This document shows, piece by piece, positions 10,310-19,763 of a stretch of DNA of 64,000 nt (its first letter is position 1; the number at the start of each line of letters is the position of its first letter). The notes beneath the pieces were generated by a model. That model ran no database searches. It worked only from the letters and a program-made list of their open reading frames with translations, and was not told the DNA's origin. This DNA comes from Larkinella humicola (GTDB lineage: Bacteria; Bacteroidota; Bacteroidia; Cytophagales; Spirosomataceae). The DNA lies in assembly GCF_008727875.1 (NCBI RefSeq), contig NZ_VTWS01000007.1, positions 186,001-250,000 on the forward strand, given 5' to 3'. The translations under genes were made by a program, and so were the position numbers.

Positions 10310-10335
10310 GGTAACCGCAACAAATCAGTGAAAAT

Positions 10336-10360
10336 GGTAGGAAAATCCGTAATTTGTATA
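10336..10360 (+). promoter_or_regulatory. Candidate AraC operator, copy 2 of 3
   Basis: Same 25-bp motif as 8805-8829 with two changes in the conserved part (AAAT, and T for C in CCGTAATTTGTATA). GAGACCTTTGCA follows 21 nt later (10382-10393) as a probable -7 region. It precedes the 2Fe-2S subunit gene at 10446. Confidence 0.6.
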
Positions 10361-10390
10361 TCGATCTTTTCCAGCGTAAACGAGACCTTT

Positions 10391-10409
10391 GCAGGGATAC
10401 GATCCCTGC
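10391..10409 (+). promoter_or_regulatory. Short perfect hairpin in the leader of the molybdenum hydroxylase operon
   Basis: GCAGGGAT and ATCCCTGC form an 8-bp stem with a 3-nt loop immediately after the presumed -7 element and 36 nt before the start codon. There is no U-run. It may be a 5' stabilising structure or a second protein-binding palindrome. Confidence 0.45.
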
Positions 10410-10445
10410 TTAAGCGTTTACTGTCATCCCTGAATCCCATTCACT

Positions 10446-10901
10446 GTGGCCACCTATAACCTAAAAATCAACGGAAAAATCAGGCAGGTGAACGTCGACC
10501 CTTCGACGCCCCTGCTTTGGGTACTACGCGATCACCTGGACTTGCCCGGAACCAAATACGGATGCGGTGTCGCCCAGTGCGGGGCCTGCACCGTGCATTT
10601 GGATGGAACGGCAGTTCGCTCCTGTCAACTGCCTGCTTCGGCGATTGGTAAACAGGCCGTCACCACGATTGAAGGGTTGTCGGCCAAAGGCGACCATCCC
10701 GTCCAGAAGGCGTGGCTGGAACACGACGTGGCCCAGTGCGGTTACTGTCAGGCCGGGCAAATGATGAGTGCGGCCTCCCTGCTGAAAACCAATCCGAAAC
10801 CCACCGACGAGGAGATTGATGCGTACATGAGCGGAAACATCTGCCGCTGCGGCACCTACCTGCGCATCAAAGAAGCTATCAAATCAACGGCGAAGAAGTA
10901 A
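10446..10901 (+). CDS. (2Fe-2S) subunit of a xanthine dehydrogenase/isoquinoline oxidoreductase-type enzyme
   Basis: 151 aa with a GTG start. Two iron-sulfur clusters are visible: a plant-ferredoxin type cluster in [15 protein letters not shown] plus a downstream Cys, and the helical second cluster in CGYCQAG...NICRCGTY. Length and spacing match IorA/CoxS/XdhC-like small subunits, which pass electrons from the molybdenum centre. The large subunit begins about 36 nt downstream, so the two form one operon. With only two subunits and no FAD subunit, electrons probably go to a cytochrome or quinone, as in the IorAB group (family knowledge). Confidence 0.95.
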   Translation: MATYNLKINGKIRQVNVDPSTPLLWVLRDHLDLPGTKYGCGVAQCGACTVHLDGTAVRSCQLPASAIGKQAVTTIEGLSAKGDHPVQKAWLEHDVAQCGYCQAGQMMSAASLLKTNPKPTDEEIDAYMSGNICRCGTYLRIKEAIKSTAKK

Positions 10902-10937
10902 TCCCGTTGCTCTCCACGCGTTAACCAGACCTTGACC

Positions 10938-13190
10938 ATGAACACGACCAAAACAACCCATAACCGGCGTTCTTTCTTAAAAACTTCCCTGCTTTCGGGT
11001 GGCGGCATGATGCTCAGTGTTAGCTGGTTATCCAGCTTCAAGTCCGCGGACAAACGACAGGTCCTGAACCTGCCGGAGCAATGGGCCATGCTCAATGGCT
11101 ATATTCAGATTACCGCCGACAACGTGGTCAAACTCCTGTGCCCCAATCCTGAATTCGGGCAGAATGTGATGACGGCGCTGCCCATGATTGTCGCCGAGGA
11201 GTTGGATGTGGACTGGAAAAACGTGGTCGTTGAAATGGGTCCGCACGACAACACGAAGTTAGGTCCCCAGTTTACGGGAGGCAGTAATTCGATCCGCATG
11301 TACTGGAAACCGCTCCGGGAGGCCGGGGCAGCCGCCCGACACCTATTGCGACAGGCAGCCGCCCAAACGTGGAACGTGCCGGTGGAAGAGGTCGCGACCA
11401 AAGCAGGTGTGTTGAGTCATGCGAACGGAAAATCGGCGAACTACGGCGAAATGGCCGACAAAGCCGCTACCCTGGAGGTGCCGAAAGACCTGAAACTGAA
11501 GGCCCCGAAGGATTTTGCGATCGTTAGAAAATCGAAGAAAAATGTTGAGGGCCAAAAAATAATAACCGGCAAGCCGCTCTTCGGATTGGATTATCGGGTC
11601 GACGGAATGTTGATTGCCATGATTCAGCATCCGCCGGCCTTCGGCATGAAACTGAAATCGTTCGATGCGTCGCAAACCCTCAAAATGCCGGGCATCAAAG
11701 AGGTTTTCAGCCTGAAGTTATACGAAGACGGTTTTGAGCAGGGCGGTTTTGATACGCGGACGTTTAACGATTTGCTGGTCGTCGTGGGCAAAACGACCTG
11801 GGAGGTGATGAATGCCCGCAAAAAGTTACTTGCCCAGTGGGAACCGGTGGGCGACACCAAAGATACGATGAGTGGTCGGGGTGGAAAACGGGAGGTTGTG
11901 GTTCCGGGCGGGTTGGAAAGCACCAGCACCCAGCTTGAAAAAATGCAGGAACTGTCCCAAAAACCGGCACAGCAATTACGAAAAGACGGCGACCCCGAAA
12001 CGGCTTTCCAGCATGCGGCTCAGGTGATCGAACGTACCTACAATGCGCCTTTTCTGGCCCATAACTGCATGGAGCCGATGAATTTCTTTGCCCATGTGAC
12101 GGACGAAAAAGCGGTATTGGCAGGCCCTTTGCAGGCTCCCGGCTGGATCGAACCGACGCTCTCAAAAATCTTAAATCTGCCTGCCGACAAGATTGAAATC
12201 CAGATGACACGGATGGGTGGGGGCTTTGGTCGCCGGGCGTATGGCCATTACCTGACCGAAGCGGCCCTGATCTCTAAAAAAGCGAAAGCACCCGTTAAGC
12301 TCATCTACACCCGCGAGGATGACATGACCTACGGCATCTATCGCCCGATGTACACGGCAACGTATCGCGCGGCTCTGGATGCCAATAAAAACCTGATTGC
12401 GTTTCATGTGAAAGGGGGCGGCATCCCGGAACATGCGATCCATGCCAACCGGTTTCCGGCCGGGGCCGTGGAGAACTACCTGGCCGAAGGCTGGCAGATT
12501 CCGTCCAATATCACCATTGGGGCTTTCCGGGCTCCCCGCTCCAACTTTAACGCAGCCGCCGAACAATCCTTTCTGGACGAAGTGGCTGAGGTCATGGGCA
12601 AAGACCCCATTGCGTTCAGGCTGGAACTTTTGAAGCGTGCCAAGGAAAATCCGGTTGGCAAAAACAACGAGTATGACCCCGACCGGTATGCGGGCGTGCT
12701 CACGTTGGTACGGGACAAGTCGGGCTGGAACAAGCCGGGAAATGAGAAGTACAACCGGGGCGTGGCCGCTTATTTCTGCCATAATTCCTACGCGGCCCAT
12801 GTGGTCGACATCGTTACCAGGGATGGCCAGCCGTATGTCGAGCGGGTCTTCAGTGCGATGGACTGTGGCATTGTCATCAACCCCGATGCCGCCACCAACA
12901 TGGTGCAGGGAGCGGTGGTTGACGGAATTGGCAATGCGTTTTATGGGGCTTTAACCCATAAAAACGGGGCCGCCGAGCAAAGCAATTTCCACAATTACCG
13001 CCTGATTCGCCATAACGAAGCACCGAAATCAATTGACGTTCACTTTGTCGAAAATGACCTCGACCCGACCGGCCTGGGCGAACCGCCCTTCCCACCGGTG
13101 TTTGGTGCCGTGGCAAATGCGTTGTATAAAAACAAGGGAAAACGGTTTTACAACCAACCCTTTCAGAATGAGATGGATAAACGGATGTAG
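10938..13190 (+). CDS. Molybdopterin-binding large subunit, IorB/aldehyde-oxidase type
   Basis: 750 aa from the ATG at 10938. The N-terminus NRRSFLKTSLLSGGGMMLSVSW is a twin-arginine signal, so the folded cofactor-loaded enzyme is exported or membrane-attached. Molybdopterin-binding segments include GGFGRRAYGHYLTEAA and GAFRAPRSNFNAAAEQSFLDE; GLGEPPFPP near the C-terminus carries the probable catalytic Glu of xanthine oxidase relatives. It would hydroxylate N-heterocycles or oxidise aldehydes. It pairs with the 2Fe-2S subunit directly upstream. The stop lies 13 nt from the convergent AraC gene, with no obvious terminator between. Confidence 0.93.
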   Translation: MNTTKTTHNRRSFLKTSLLSGGGMMLSVSWLSSFKSADKRQVLNLPEQWAMLNGYIQITADNVVKLLCPNPEFGQNVMTALPMIVAEELDVDWKNVVVEMGPHDNTKLGPQFTGGSNSIRMYWKPLREAGAAARHLLRQAAAQTWNVPVEEVATKAGVLSHANGKSANYGEMADKAATLEVPKDLKLKAPKDFAIVRKSKKNVEGQKIITGKPLFGLDYRVDGMLIAMIQHPPAFGMKLKSFDASQTLKMPGIKEVFSLKLYEDGFEQGGFDTRTFNDLLVVVGKTTWEVMNARKKLLAQWEPVGDTKDTMSGRGGKREVVVPGGLESTSTQLEKMQELSQKPAQQLRKDGDPETAFQHAAQVIERTYNAPFLAHNCMEPMNFFAHVTDEKAVLAGPLQAPGWIEPTLSKILNLPADKIEIQMTRMGGGFGRRAYGHYLTEAALISKKAKAPVKLIYTREDDMTYGIYRPMYTATYRAALDANKNLIAFHVKGGGIPEHAIHANRFPAGAVENYLAEGWQIPSNITIGAFRAPRSNFNAAAEQSFLDEVAEVMGKDPIAFRLELLKRAKENPVGKNNEYDPDRYAGVLTLVRDKSGWNKPGNEKYNRGVAAYFCHNSYAAHVVDIVTRDGQPYVERVFSAMDCGIVINPDAATNMVQGAVVDGIGNAFYGALTHKNGAAEQSNFHNYRLIRHNEAPKSIDVHFVENDLDPTGLGEPPFPPVFGAVANALYKNKGKRFYNQPFQNEMDKRM

Positions 13191-13203
13191 CACCACACCG
13201 CAA

Positions 13204-14106
13204 TCAATTGTAATGGAGCATCCGGTATTCGTTGGGTGATTGACCAACACGCTGTTTGAACAAGCGGTTGAAGTGCTGGGGATATTTGAAGCCTAGTTCA
13301 TAGGCAATTTGACAAATGGATTTGGTAGGGTCAAAGACGCGTTCTTTGGCCACATCGATCACCTTCGACTGGATGTATTCCTGCGCGGTTTTGCCGGTTT
13401 CTTTCTTGATTAAATCGCCAAAATAGTTGGCCGACAAATTTAATTCACTGGCACAATAGGCGACCGAAGGCAAGCCAATGGTCTGGGGTTTGTCGGACTG
13501 GTAATAGGCATTCAGCAAATTCTCAAACCGTTCGAAAACGCCTTTGTGCGCATAGTCCCGGGTAATGAACTGGCGTTCGTAAAAACGGACGCAATAGTTC
13601 AGAAACAGCTCAATATTGGATACAATCAACCGCTTGCTGTGTTTGTCGATGGCATGCTCCAATTCGTAGTCGATTTTGGAAAAGCAATCCAGCACAATTT
13701 CCCGTTCCCGTTTCGATAAATGCAGGGCTTCGTAGGATTGGTAGCCAAAGAAGGTATACTCCTGAATGTGTCGTCCCAGGGCCGTGCCGTGGATGATATC
13801 CGGGTGAAAAACCAGCGCATAGCCTTTTGGCTGATACATTTCGCCATTGCTGTTCACCCCGGCGACCTGTCCCGGTGCCAGAAAAACCAGCGTTCCTTCC
13901 TGGTAATCATACGTATGCCGTCCATACACCAGATCACCGCATTTGACATCTTTCAGGAAAATGGTGTAAAAACCAAAAAACATCCGGGAACCTGGTCGGG
14001 GATCGGCCTTGGACAAGTCAACCACACTCACCAGCGGATGACGGGTTTCATTGTTATTGAAGACATTGTAGTCATTGATGGTTTCAAACCGGCGCAGCGT
14101 GTCCAT
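13204..14106 (-). CDS. AraC-family transcriptional regulator
   Basis: 300 aa. The N-terminal two-thirds is a cupin-like sensing domain (VFLAPGQVAGV region, about 70-110). The C-terminal about 100 residues form two helix-turn-helix units: LSANYFGDLIKKETGKTAQEYI, then SICQIAYELGFKYPQHFNRLFKQRVGQSPNEYR, the AraC signature. It is divergent from the ABM-domain gene with 130 nt between. Those 130 nt and a matching tract at 8729-8830 carry the 25-bp motif proposed as its operator. A deleted duplicate of this gene lies 5 kb away at 8607-8728. Confidence 0.93.
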   Translation of the reverse strand: MDTLRRFETINDYNVFNNNETRHPLVSVVDLSKADPRPGSRMFFGFYTIFLKDVKCGDLVYGRHTYDYQEGTLVFLAPGQVAGVNSNGEMYQPKGYALVFHPDIIHGTALGRHIQEYTFFGYQSYEALHLSKREREIVLDCFSKIDYELEHAIDKHSKRLIVSNIELFLNYCVRFYERQFITRDYAHKGVFERFENLLNAYYQSDKPQTIGLPSVAYCASELNLSANYFGDLIKKETGKTAQEYIQSKVIDVAKERVFDPTKSICQIAYELGFKYPQHFNRLFKQRVGQSPNEYRMLHYN

Positions 14107-14184
14107 ATCACGATTGGTTTAGTTACCCTAAAATTACCGCTTTATTCACCCTTCACCAATGGGCATACCTCAATCAGGAATTTT

Positions 14185-14209
14185 GGTACATAAAACCGTA
14201 ATCTGTATA
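14185..14209 (+). promoter_or_regulatory. Candidate AraC operator, copy 3 of 3
   Basis: Same 25-bp motif, between the divergent AraC gene (start 14106) and the ABM-domain gene (start 14237). Unlike copies 1 and 2, the spaced GACCTTTGCA element is missing here; only AGACCTG follows at once, as if about 20 nt had been deleted. Position suggests control of the ABM gene and/or autoregulation. Confidence 0.55.
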
Positions 14210-14236
14210 CTAGACCTGAATTTACCTGAAAAAACC

Positions 14237-14683
14237 ATGGACAAGCAAAAAACCGGTTTAAGAGCCAAAGCTCCAAAGTCAGTCATCTCTTTTTTAGTCG
14301 CTGTATTCGTGTTGGTTAGCTACCATACCGCTTTTGCGCAGCAACAGGAAAGGATGGTACGGATTTCAGAAATTGAAATAGATCCGGCTTTTCTGGAAGC
14401 GTATAAAACCATCCTGGCCGAAGAATCGGCGGCATCGGTGAAATTGGAGCCGGGAGTCATTGCCATCTTTCCGATGTACCAGAAAGAAAATCCCACATCG
14501 GTACGGATTTTGGAACTGTATGCCAGCAAAACCGCCTACGAGCAACACTTGAAAACAGCACACTTCCTAAAGTACAAAACCGCGACACTTAACATGGTAA
14601 AATCATTAAAGTTGGTGGATATGGGCGTGATCGACGTGGCAACCATGCCCCTGTTGTTCAGAAAACTGAAGGAAGATAAATGA
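14237..14683 (+). CDS. Secreted antibiotic-biosynthesis-monooxygenase (ABM) domain protein
   Basis: 148 aa from the ATG at 14237. Residues 1-37 (basic start, hydrophobic VISFLVAVFVLVSYHTAFAQ) are a signal peptide. The rest is one ABM/dimeric alpha-beta barrel domain: VRISEIEIDPAFLEAYKTIL, EPGVIAIFPMY, RILELYASKTAYEQHL and TAHFLKYKTAT, a pattern typical of YgiN-like quinol monooxygenases. Such proteins act on quinols or phenolics without a cofactor. Export is less usual for this fold and suggests periplasmic action. The candidate AraC operator lies 27 nt upstream of the start. Confidence 0.85.
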   Translation: MDKQKTGLRAKAPKSVISFLVAVFVLVSYHTAFAQQQERMVRISEIEIDPAFLEAYKTILAEESAASVKLEPGVIAIFPMYQKENPTSVRILELYASKTAYEQHLKTAHFLKYKTATLNMVKSLKLVDMGVIDVATMPLLFRKLKEDK

Positions 14684-14790
14684 TGAAGATCCATTAACCC
14701 ATCGTAACCCGATACGACAGCCTCGTTGAGCGTAATTCCCGCAAAAGTGGTCAGAACCGGGTAAGGCCGTCTCCAATGAATGGAATGGAT

Positions 14791-14821
14791 TTCAATAAAA
14801 CCGTGTTAAGCTGTATCTTTG
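14791..14821 (+). promoter_or_regulatory. Bacteroidota-type promoter for mnmA
   Basis: TATCTTTG at 14814-14821, followed by CA, is a textbook TAnnTTTG -7 element. The -33 position 19 nt upstream reads TTCA, a weak match to TTTG. It precedes the mnmA start by about 55 nt. Confidence 0.6.
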
Positions 14822-14875
14822 CAGTCAACCAATAAAACCAGTTATCGCAAGGCTTTGAACCTTGTCAGATACATC

Positions 14876-16057
14876 ATGAGCAAACACGGACGCATTTTAG
14901 TCGCCATGAGTGGCGGCATCGACTCCTCCCTGGCAGCGGTTCTGCTGCACGAAGAAGGCTACGAAGTCATCGGCATGACCATGAAAACATGGGATTATGC
15001 CTCTTCCGGCGGCAGTAAAAAAGAAACCGGCTGTTGCAGCCTCGATTCCATCAACGACGCCCGCAACATCGCCGTCAACCTCGGCTTTCCGCATTACATT
15101 CTCGACATCCGGGCCGAATTCGGCGATTCCGTCATCGACCACTTTACGGGTGAATACCTGGAAGGCCGGACGCCCAATCCCTGTGTTCTCTGCAACACCC
15201 ACATCAAATGGGACGCGCTGCTGCGCCGGGCTGATCGCCTTGATTGTGAATCTATTGCCACCGGCCATTATGCCAACATCCGGCAAATCAACGACGACAG
15301 TTCCGCCAACGGGCGGTTTGTCATCTCCCGCGGCATCGACACCCTGAAAGACCAGTCTTACGTGCTGTGGGGCGTTTCGCAGGATAGCCTGAGCCGGACC
15401 AAATTACCGTTGGGCCACCTCCGGAAATCCGAAATCTACGCGATGGCGACCGAACGCGGTTTTACGGAACTGGTCACCAAGTCCGAATCCTACGAAATCT
15501 GTTTCGTGCCCGATAACGATTACCGGGGCTTCCTGAAACGGCGCGTTCCGGGACTCGAACAGGAAGTGGCCGGTGGCAATTTCATTCTCGAAGACTCCTC
15601 AACCGGCACCCGGAAAGTGGTGGGCAAACACGAAGGCTATCCGTTTTATACCATCGGCCAACGGAAAGGGCTGGGCATTGCCTTCGGCTACCCGGTTTTT
15701 GTTACCGACATTCGGAAAGATACCAACGAAGTCATTCTCGGAATCGACAAGGATTTGTACCGCGACGGCATGATGGTCAGCCGGTTGAATCTCCAAAAAT
15801 ATACCTCGATCGAAAAACCACTCGAAACCGTTACCAAAGTTCGGTATAAAGACCCCGGCACCCCGGCGCTTATTTCGCAGGACGGTGACAAAATCAAGGT
15901 GCTGTTCGAGCAGGGCGTTTCGGCCATTGCGCCGGGCCAGGCTGCGGTTTTTTACGAAGGCGACGACGTCATCGGCGGGGGCTGGATCATGAAAAGTTTC
16001 CGCCAATCCGACGCCAATCAGGAAACGGCGGAGGTGGCTTTCCCATTGTTTGCCTAA
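14876..16057 (+). CDS. mnmA: tRNA-specific 2-thiouridylase MnmA
   Basis: 393 aa from the ATG at 14876, chosen because MSKHGRILVAMSGGIDSS is the usual start; upstream in-frame codons lie in the leader. PP-loop ATP pyrophosphatase: SGGIDSS binds ATP, the nucleophilic Cys is in NPCVLCN, the partner Cys in YEICFVPD, and GQRKGLGI belongs to the central domain. The enzyme adds sulfur to the wobble uridine (U34) of Lys, Glu and Gln tRNAs in the cytoplasm. Monocistronic, with its own promoter and a possible terminator behind it. Confidence 0.97.
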   Translation: MSKHGRILVAMSGGIDSSLAAVLLHEEGYEVIGMTMKTWDYASSGGSKKETGCCSLDSINDARNIAVNLGFPHYILDIRAEFGDSVIDHFTGEYLEGRTPNPCVLCNTHIKWDALLRRADRLDCESIATGHYANIRQINDDSSANGRFVISRGIDTLKDQSYVLWGVSQDSLSRTKLPLGHLRKSEIYAMATERGFTELVTKSESYEICFVPDNDYRGFLKRRVPGLEQEVAGGNFILEDSSTGTRKVVGKHEGYPFYTIGQRKGLGIAFGYPVFVTDIRKDTNEVILGIDKDLYRDGMMVSRLNLQKYTSIEKPLETVTKVRYKDPGTPALISQDGDKIKVLFEQGVSAIAPGQAAVFYEGDDVIGGGWIMKSFRQSDANQETAEVAFPLFA

Positions 16058-16072
16058 GCCATTTCTCTTCTT

Positions 16073-16116
16073 AAAACCGGAAAGTCATTCCTGATCAGGA
16101 GCGGCTTGCCGGTTTT
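16073..16116. terminator. Possible bidirectional terminator between mnmA and a convergent gene
   Basis: AAAACCGG and CCGGTTTT form an 8-bp stem around a 28-nt loop between two convergent genes, with T- and A-rich flanks on both sides. The long loop makes it a weak candidate. Confidence 0.4.
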
Positions 16117-16121
16117 ATTTC

Positions 16122-17192
16122 TTACCAGTTCAGTTGAATGTAGCAATCGGACCGGGGAGCGGCCGGGGCCTGCGTCTTAACAGGAAATTTTGTTTTCGTC
16201 ACATCATTTTCCAGTAACAACTCCCGCATACTCCCCGCAAAACCGCCGGTTGTGGAGGCCCGCATGAGTTCAACCGGAATGGTAAATTCCTTGCCCACGG
16301 TTTCGTCGAGTTGCAGACCCGTTACCATTGGAGGTCGCGAATCGACTTCAGCGTTAAAATCAGATCCCGACTGCCCCCACATCACCTGGTAGCCATCCTT
16401 AACCGGATAATTCGGTTTGTGGATTCGTTTGACAATCCATCTGGCGTCAAAAAACACATTGGGTCCTACGGTTTTCTTGGCTTCCTGATCGGCAATCTTG
16501 ATCGGTGCGCCTTTAACTTCGCTGGTCTCGTACAGCACGTTTCCATTTTTTCCCAGAATCTGGAACCTGACGGTTTGAAACTCGCACGGAATCGGTCTGA
16601 TGACCTGAAATTTTACCGAACAGGTGTTTGCCAAAATCGCCGACATGGGAATCGCGACCCGGACCGCATCGTGTGGATACACTTCGGTCGTGCTTATTTT
16701 TGGCGTTTTTTCGCCGGGTTTGAGCTTGCCAATCACCTTTTCGGTTCGCCCGATCCGGTATTCGACGTGGGTTGCATTGATCGAAATCGGCAAATCAGCC
16801 AGACTGGTGGCGGCAGCATTTTTGTTGATCGCCAGGTTTGTCGTTTGCAACACGTCAGTTTTTCCATCTTTGACCCGGAGAACCTGCCGACGGACAAACC
16901 AGTTTCCCTGCGTGGGTGGTTTGGTAATCGGATTGGCAGGCTTGAACGTTGGGTTGACCAGCACAACTTCCTGATAGAAAATATTTTGGCCTTCTATTTT
17001 CTTCGGATATACCAGAGACGGCATCGCAAGGTTGGTAACGCCAACGGGAACCGGGGATGTGCTGGTTTGCTTATCAAAACCGATCCAGGTGATGGTCGTC
17101 ATTCCCGTGAAGGGTGCTTTGGGGGCAATTTCAGGTTTTCTGGCAAAACCGAGGAGGCTGCATAAAAGCAAGCCACAGAACAGTACGTTCAT
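16122..17192 (-). CDS. Secreted hypothetical protein
   Basis: 356 aa from the ATG at 17192 (MNVLFCGLLLCSLLGFARK, a signal peptide); an upstream in-frame start would precede the signal with polar residues and is unlikely. The mature part is rich in beta-type sequence and paired Cys (NTCSVKF, IPCEFQ) and has no motif I recognise. KLKPGEKTPKISTTEVYPHDAVRVAIPMS resembles the middle of large Bacteroidota surface proteins, but not enough to name a family. It converges with mnmA. Upstream is a 360-nt gap before the next plus-strand gene. Confidence 0.75.
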   Translation of the reverse strand: MNVLFCGLLLCSLLGFARKPEIAPKAPFTGMTTITWIGFDKQTSTSPVPVGVTNLAMPSLVYPKKIEGQNIFYQEVVLVNPTFKPANPITKPPTQGNWFVRRQVLRVKDGKTDVLQTTNLAINKNAAATSLADLPISINATHVEYRIGRTEKVIGKLKPGEKTPKISTTEVYPHDAVRVAIPMSAILANTCSVKFQVIRPIPCEFQTVRFQILGKNGNVLYETSEVKGAPIKIADQEAKKTVGPNVFFDARWIVKRIHKPNYPVKDGYQVMWGQSGSDFNAEVDSRPPMVTGLQLDETVGKEFTIPVELMRASTTGGFAGSMRELLLENDVTKTKFPVKTQAPAAPRSDCYIQLNW

Positions 17193-17237
17193 GTACGAAG
17201 CAGGATTTAGATTTTCAGGATACCCGCAAGAAAGCAT

Positions 17238-17554
17238 ACCGTTCCTATATACGTTCAGAAAGGATTATTTAACGGTTATGGTGCTGGTAAATCGGAAACT
17301 CCCCTCCTGTTTTCGGCTGATTTGTTTTCCTTGAAACCATTTATATCTTGCAATACCAGGATCTCTTTTGCCGTTCTGAATCAGGCGGTTGTCCGATTGT
17401 CCGTACTTTTTCAACAAAATGGATTCAGTCTGGTTAATCAGAAGAAAGAGGAAAAATCAGTTGAGCGTGGATGAGATTAAAAAACCGTGCAACTTTGTAC
17501 GTCAAACCAAACACGTCGATAGCCGAAAAGCTGTTGCCGTGATCCACCCAGCCT
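17238..17554. other. Intergenic region with two possible promoters
   Basis: No convincing gene lies in these 317 nt. TTTG at 17321-17324 and TATCTTGC at 17344-17351 are separated by 19 nt, close to the consensus for the plus strand. A second possible -7 (CAACTTTG, 17490-17497) sits about 57 nt before the ATG at 17555 with no good -33. Confidence 0.45.
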
Positions 17555-18079
17555 ATGTTGTACCTGATTTGGACTTTACTGAATATTGCGTTAGGCGTTT
17601 ATTTCATTATCCTGTGTTTTCAGGCCGCTCGCTTACTAAAAGAACGAATTGGACTGTACGCTGCCGTTATTTTCACGTTTGGGCTTTTATCTTTTACCAC
17701 TAATTCAGGCAAAAAAAGTGTGGGTATCCGTGAAAATCCGGATGTAAAAAAGTGGACTTACGTTCCGAGAGATAGTATTATACCAGGCGGTTTAAAATTC
17801 GCCCATGCCAGGATTGATAAAACCTGGATTTCCCGAATCGAATTGACGGTTTCGTACGGGGTCAAAAAATCGTCAAACCAAACCGTACCTGTTGAAGCCA
17901 ATTCGGTGTGGTATGGTTCAGTTACTGGTTTCAATTGGGAGCCCATTTCAATTTCGGCTCATGCAACAACAGACCAGGAATACGCGTATACGGTAATAGG
18001 GACTTTGCAGTGGAAATTGCTGGGAATCTCCCTGTATTCGCAACCCAAAACGTACGAGGGCTCTATTGAATTAAAGTAA
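17555..18079 (+). CDS. Hypothetical membrane-anchored protein
   Basis: 174 aa, no recognised family. Two hydrophobic segments near the N-terminus (MLYLIWTLLNIALGVYFIILCF and IGLYAAVIFTFGLLSF) are followed by a soluble, beta-rich domain of about 120 residues (KTWISRIELTVSYGV, YAYTVIGTLQWKLLGISLY). Topology suggests an inner-membrane anchor with an exposed globular domain. An overlapping frame starting at 17389 is longer upstream but has no protein-like character. The subtilase gene follows 58 nt later on the same strand. Confidence 0.6.
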   Translation: MLYLIWTLLNIALGVYFIILCFQAARLLKERIGLYAAVIFTFGLLSFTTNSGKKSVGIRENPDVKKWTYVPRDSIIPGGLKFAHARIDKTWISRIELTVSYGVKKSSNQTVPVEANSVWYGSVTGFNWEPISISAHATTDQEYAYTVIGTLQWKLLGISLYSQPKTYEGSIELK

Positions 18080-18137
18080 GTGGCAGCTTGTCCTTCCTGA
18101 AAAAAGGTGGGATGAAAATTATATCCTGAATCGACGT

Positions 18138-19760
18138 ATGAAAAAAACCGTACTTTCCCTGCTTATTCTGGTTATCAGTGGCTTGTCGGCTCAGGCCCAA
18201 ACCCGCAAATACCTGATTCTGCTGAAGGATAAAGCCAACACGCCTTACTCGATCAGCCGACCGGAGCAATTCCTTTCTCAACGAGCCATTCAGCGACGGA
18301 GCAAACAGGGCATTTTGGTGCAGGAAAAAGACCTGCCCGTCAATCCGGCTTACGTTTCCGCCCTTCAGCAAACCGGGGCTAAAATCTGGTTCAGTTCGCG
18401 TTGGGCCAATGCCGTTTTGGTCGAAACGACCGAGGCCAATCTGGCCACGATTCGGGCGCTGGCCTTTGTGCAGGGCGTCGAGAGCAACCGTTCCATCGGC
18501 AACGCCCGGGTTGGCTATGCCCAGTTAACCTCCAATCCCCAAAAGAACAAACTCGAACAGGCCGATCCGAGCGTCTACGGTATTTCGAGCGAGCAGTTGA
18601 TCCAGATTGGCGTCGATAAAATGCACGCGCAGGGCTACCACGGCGAAGGCATGCTGGTCGCCATTCTGGATGCCGGTTTTCGGAATGCCAACCAGGTACC
18701 GTTTCTAAGCCCATTATTCCAGCAAAACCGCGTTGTTGGTACCTACGATTTTGTCCGGAAAGAAACCAGCGTTTACGAAGATGACTCCCACGGCCTGAAT
18801 GTGTTATCGATCATGGCCGGGTATCAGGCCAATCAGTTGGTAGGCCCGGCCTATCAGGCCTCTTACCTCCTGCTCCGAACCGAGGATGCTGCCAGCGAAA
18901 CGCCGGTTGAAGAAGCCAACTGGCTGTTCGGGGCCGAGTATGCCGACAGTACCGGGGTCGATGTCATCAACTCCTCCCTGGGCTACACCACCTTTGACGA
19001 TCCGACGCAAAGTCATACCTACAATGATCTAAACGGCCAAACGACGCTCGTCAGCCGGGCCGCCCGCTGGGCCGCTGAAGCCGGTATGCTGGTGGTTAAT
19101 TCCGCTGGAAATGAGGGCAATGACGCCTGGCGCTACATTGGCGCCCCCGCCGATGTGCCAACGGTTCTGGCCATTGGCTCCGTGGACCGGAATGGCGTCA
19201 AATCATCGTTCAGTTCATTTGGTCCCACCGCCGACGGTCGCGTCAAACCGGATTTGGTTGCCCTGGGATCCGGTACGGTTTTGGGTTCGCCGGTCGGTGT
19301 TGTTTCCACCGGAAGCGGAACGTCCTACTCCGCTCCCCTCGTCGCGGCTTTAGCAACCGGTTTCTGGCAAGCCAACCCCCGGTTGACCGCCCAACAGGTG
19401 ATTGCCTGCCTGCGCCAGTCGGGCAGTCAGTTTAGCCAGCCCAATAATGAATTAGGGTACGGTATTCCCAACTTTGAACGGGCTTCGGCCATTGCTGCCA
19501 ATGAGTATTCACTGCTGATTTACCCCAATCCGTTCACCAACGCCGACCGGCTGATGGTGCAGTGGAATGAAATCCCGTTGAATCAGACCATTGATGCGAT
19601 GGTGACCAATTCGGCGGGTCAGGTGGTGTGGCAACATAAATATTCGTCCGATCGGATTGCCAACTTTTCATTGCAGTCACTGAGCTTATCGCCCGGGCTG
19701 TATTTCCTAACGCTTTCAAGCGAAAGTGCCAAACGAACCGTGAAGTTGATGAAATACTGA
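18138..19760 (+). CDS. T9SS-secreted subtilisin-like (S8) serine protease
   Basis: 540 aa. A signal peptide (about 1-21) and a propeptide-like region precede the S8 catalytic domain: Asp near 178 in VAILDAGFRN, His near 218 in DDSHGLNVLS and Ser near 397 in GSGTSYSAPLVAALATG. The oxyanion Asn is in NSAGNEGNDAW. The last about 80 residues (YPNPFTNADRLMVQW to SAKRTVKLMKY) form a T9SS type A sorting domain, so the mature protease should be carried across the outer membrane and attached or released. The macro-domain gene follows after only 3 nt. Confidence 0.95.
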   Translation: MKKTVLSLLILVISGLSAQAQTRKYLILLKDKANTPYSISRPEQFLSQRAIQRRSKQGILVQEKDLPVNPAYVSALQQTGAKIWFSSRWANAVLVETTEANLATIRALAFVQGVESNRSIGNARVGYAQLTSNPQKNKLEQADPSVYGISSEQLIQIGVDKMHAQGYHGEGMLVAILDAGFRNANQVPFLSPLFQQNRVVGTYDFVRKETSVYEDDSHGLNVLSIMAGYQANQLVGPAYQASYLLLRTEDAASETPVEEANWLFGAEYADSTGVDVINSSLGYTTFDDPTQSHTYNDLNGQTTLVSRAARWAAEAGMLVVNSAGNEGNDAWRYIGAPADVPTVLAIGSVDRNGVKSSFSSFGPTADGRVKPDLVALGSGTVLGSPVGVVSTGSGTSYSAPLVAALATGFWQANPRLTAQQVIACLRQSGSQFSQPNNELGYGIPNFERASAIAANEYSLLIYPNPFTNADRLMVQWNEIPLNQTIDAMVTNSAGQVVWQHKYSSDRIANFSLQSLSLSPGLYFLTLSSESAKRTVKLMKY

Positions 19761-19763
19761 GGT

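Noticed and set aside
16311-17165. Plus-strand frame of about 280 codons opposite the secreted hypothetical
   Set aside because: The minus-strand frame has a good signal peptide and a start that fits; the plus frame has neither.
17389-17703. Plus-strand frame overlapping the start of the 174-aa membrane protein
   Set aside because: Composition is not protein-like, and it overlaps the better frame that has two membrane helices.
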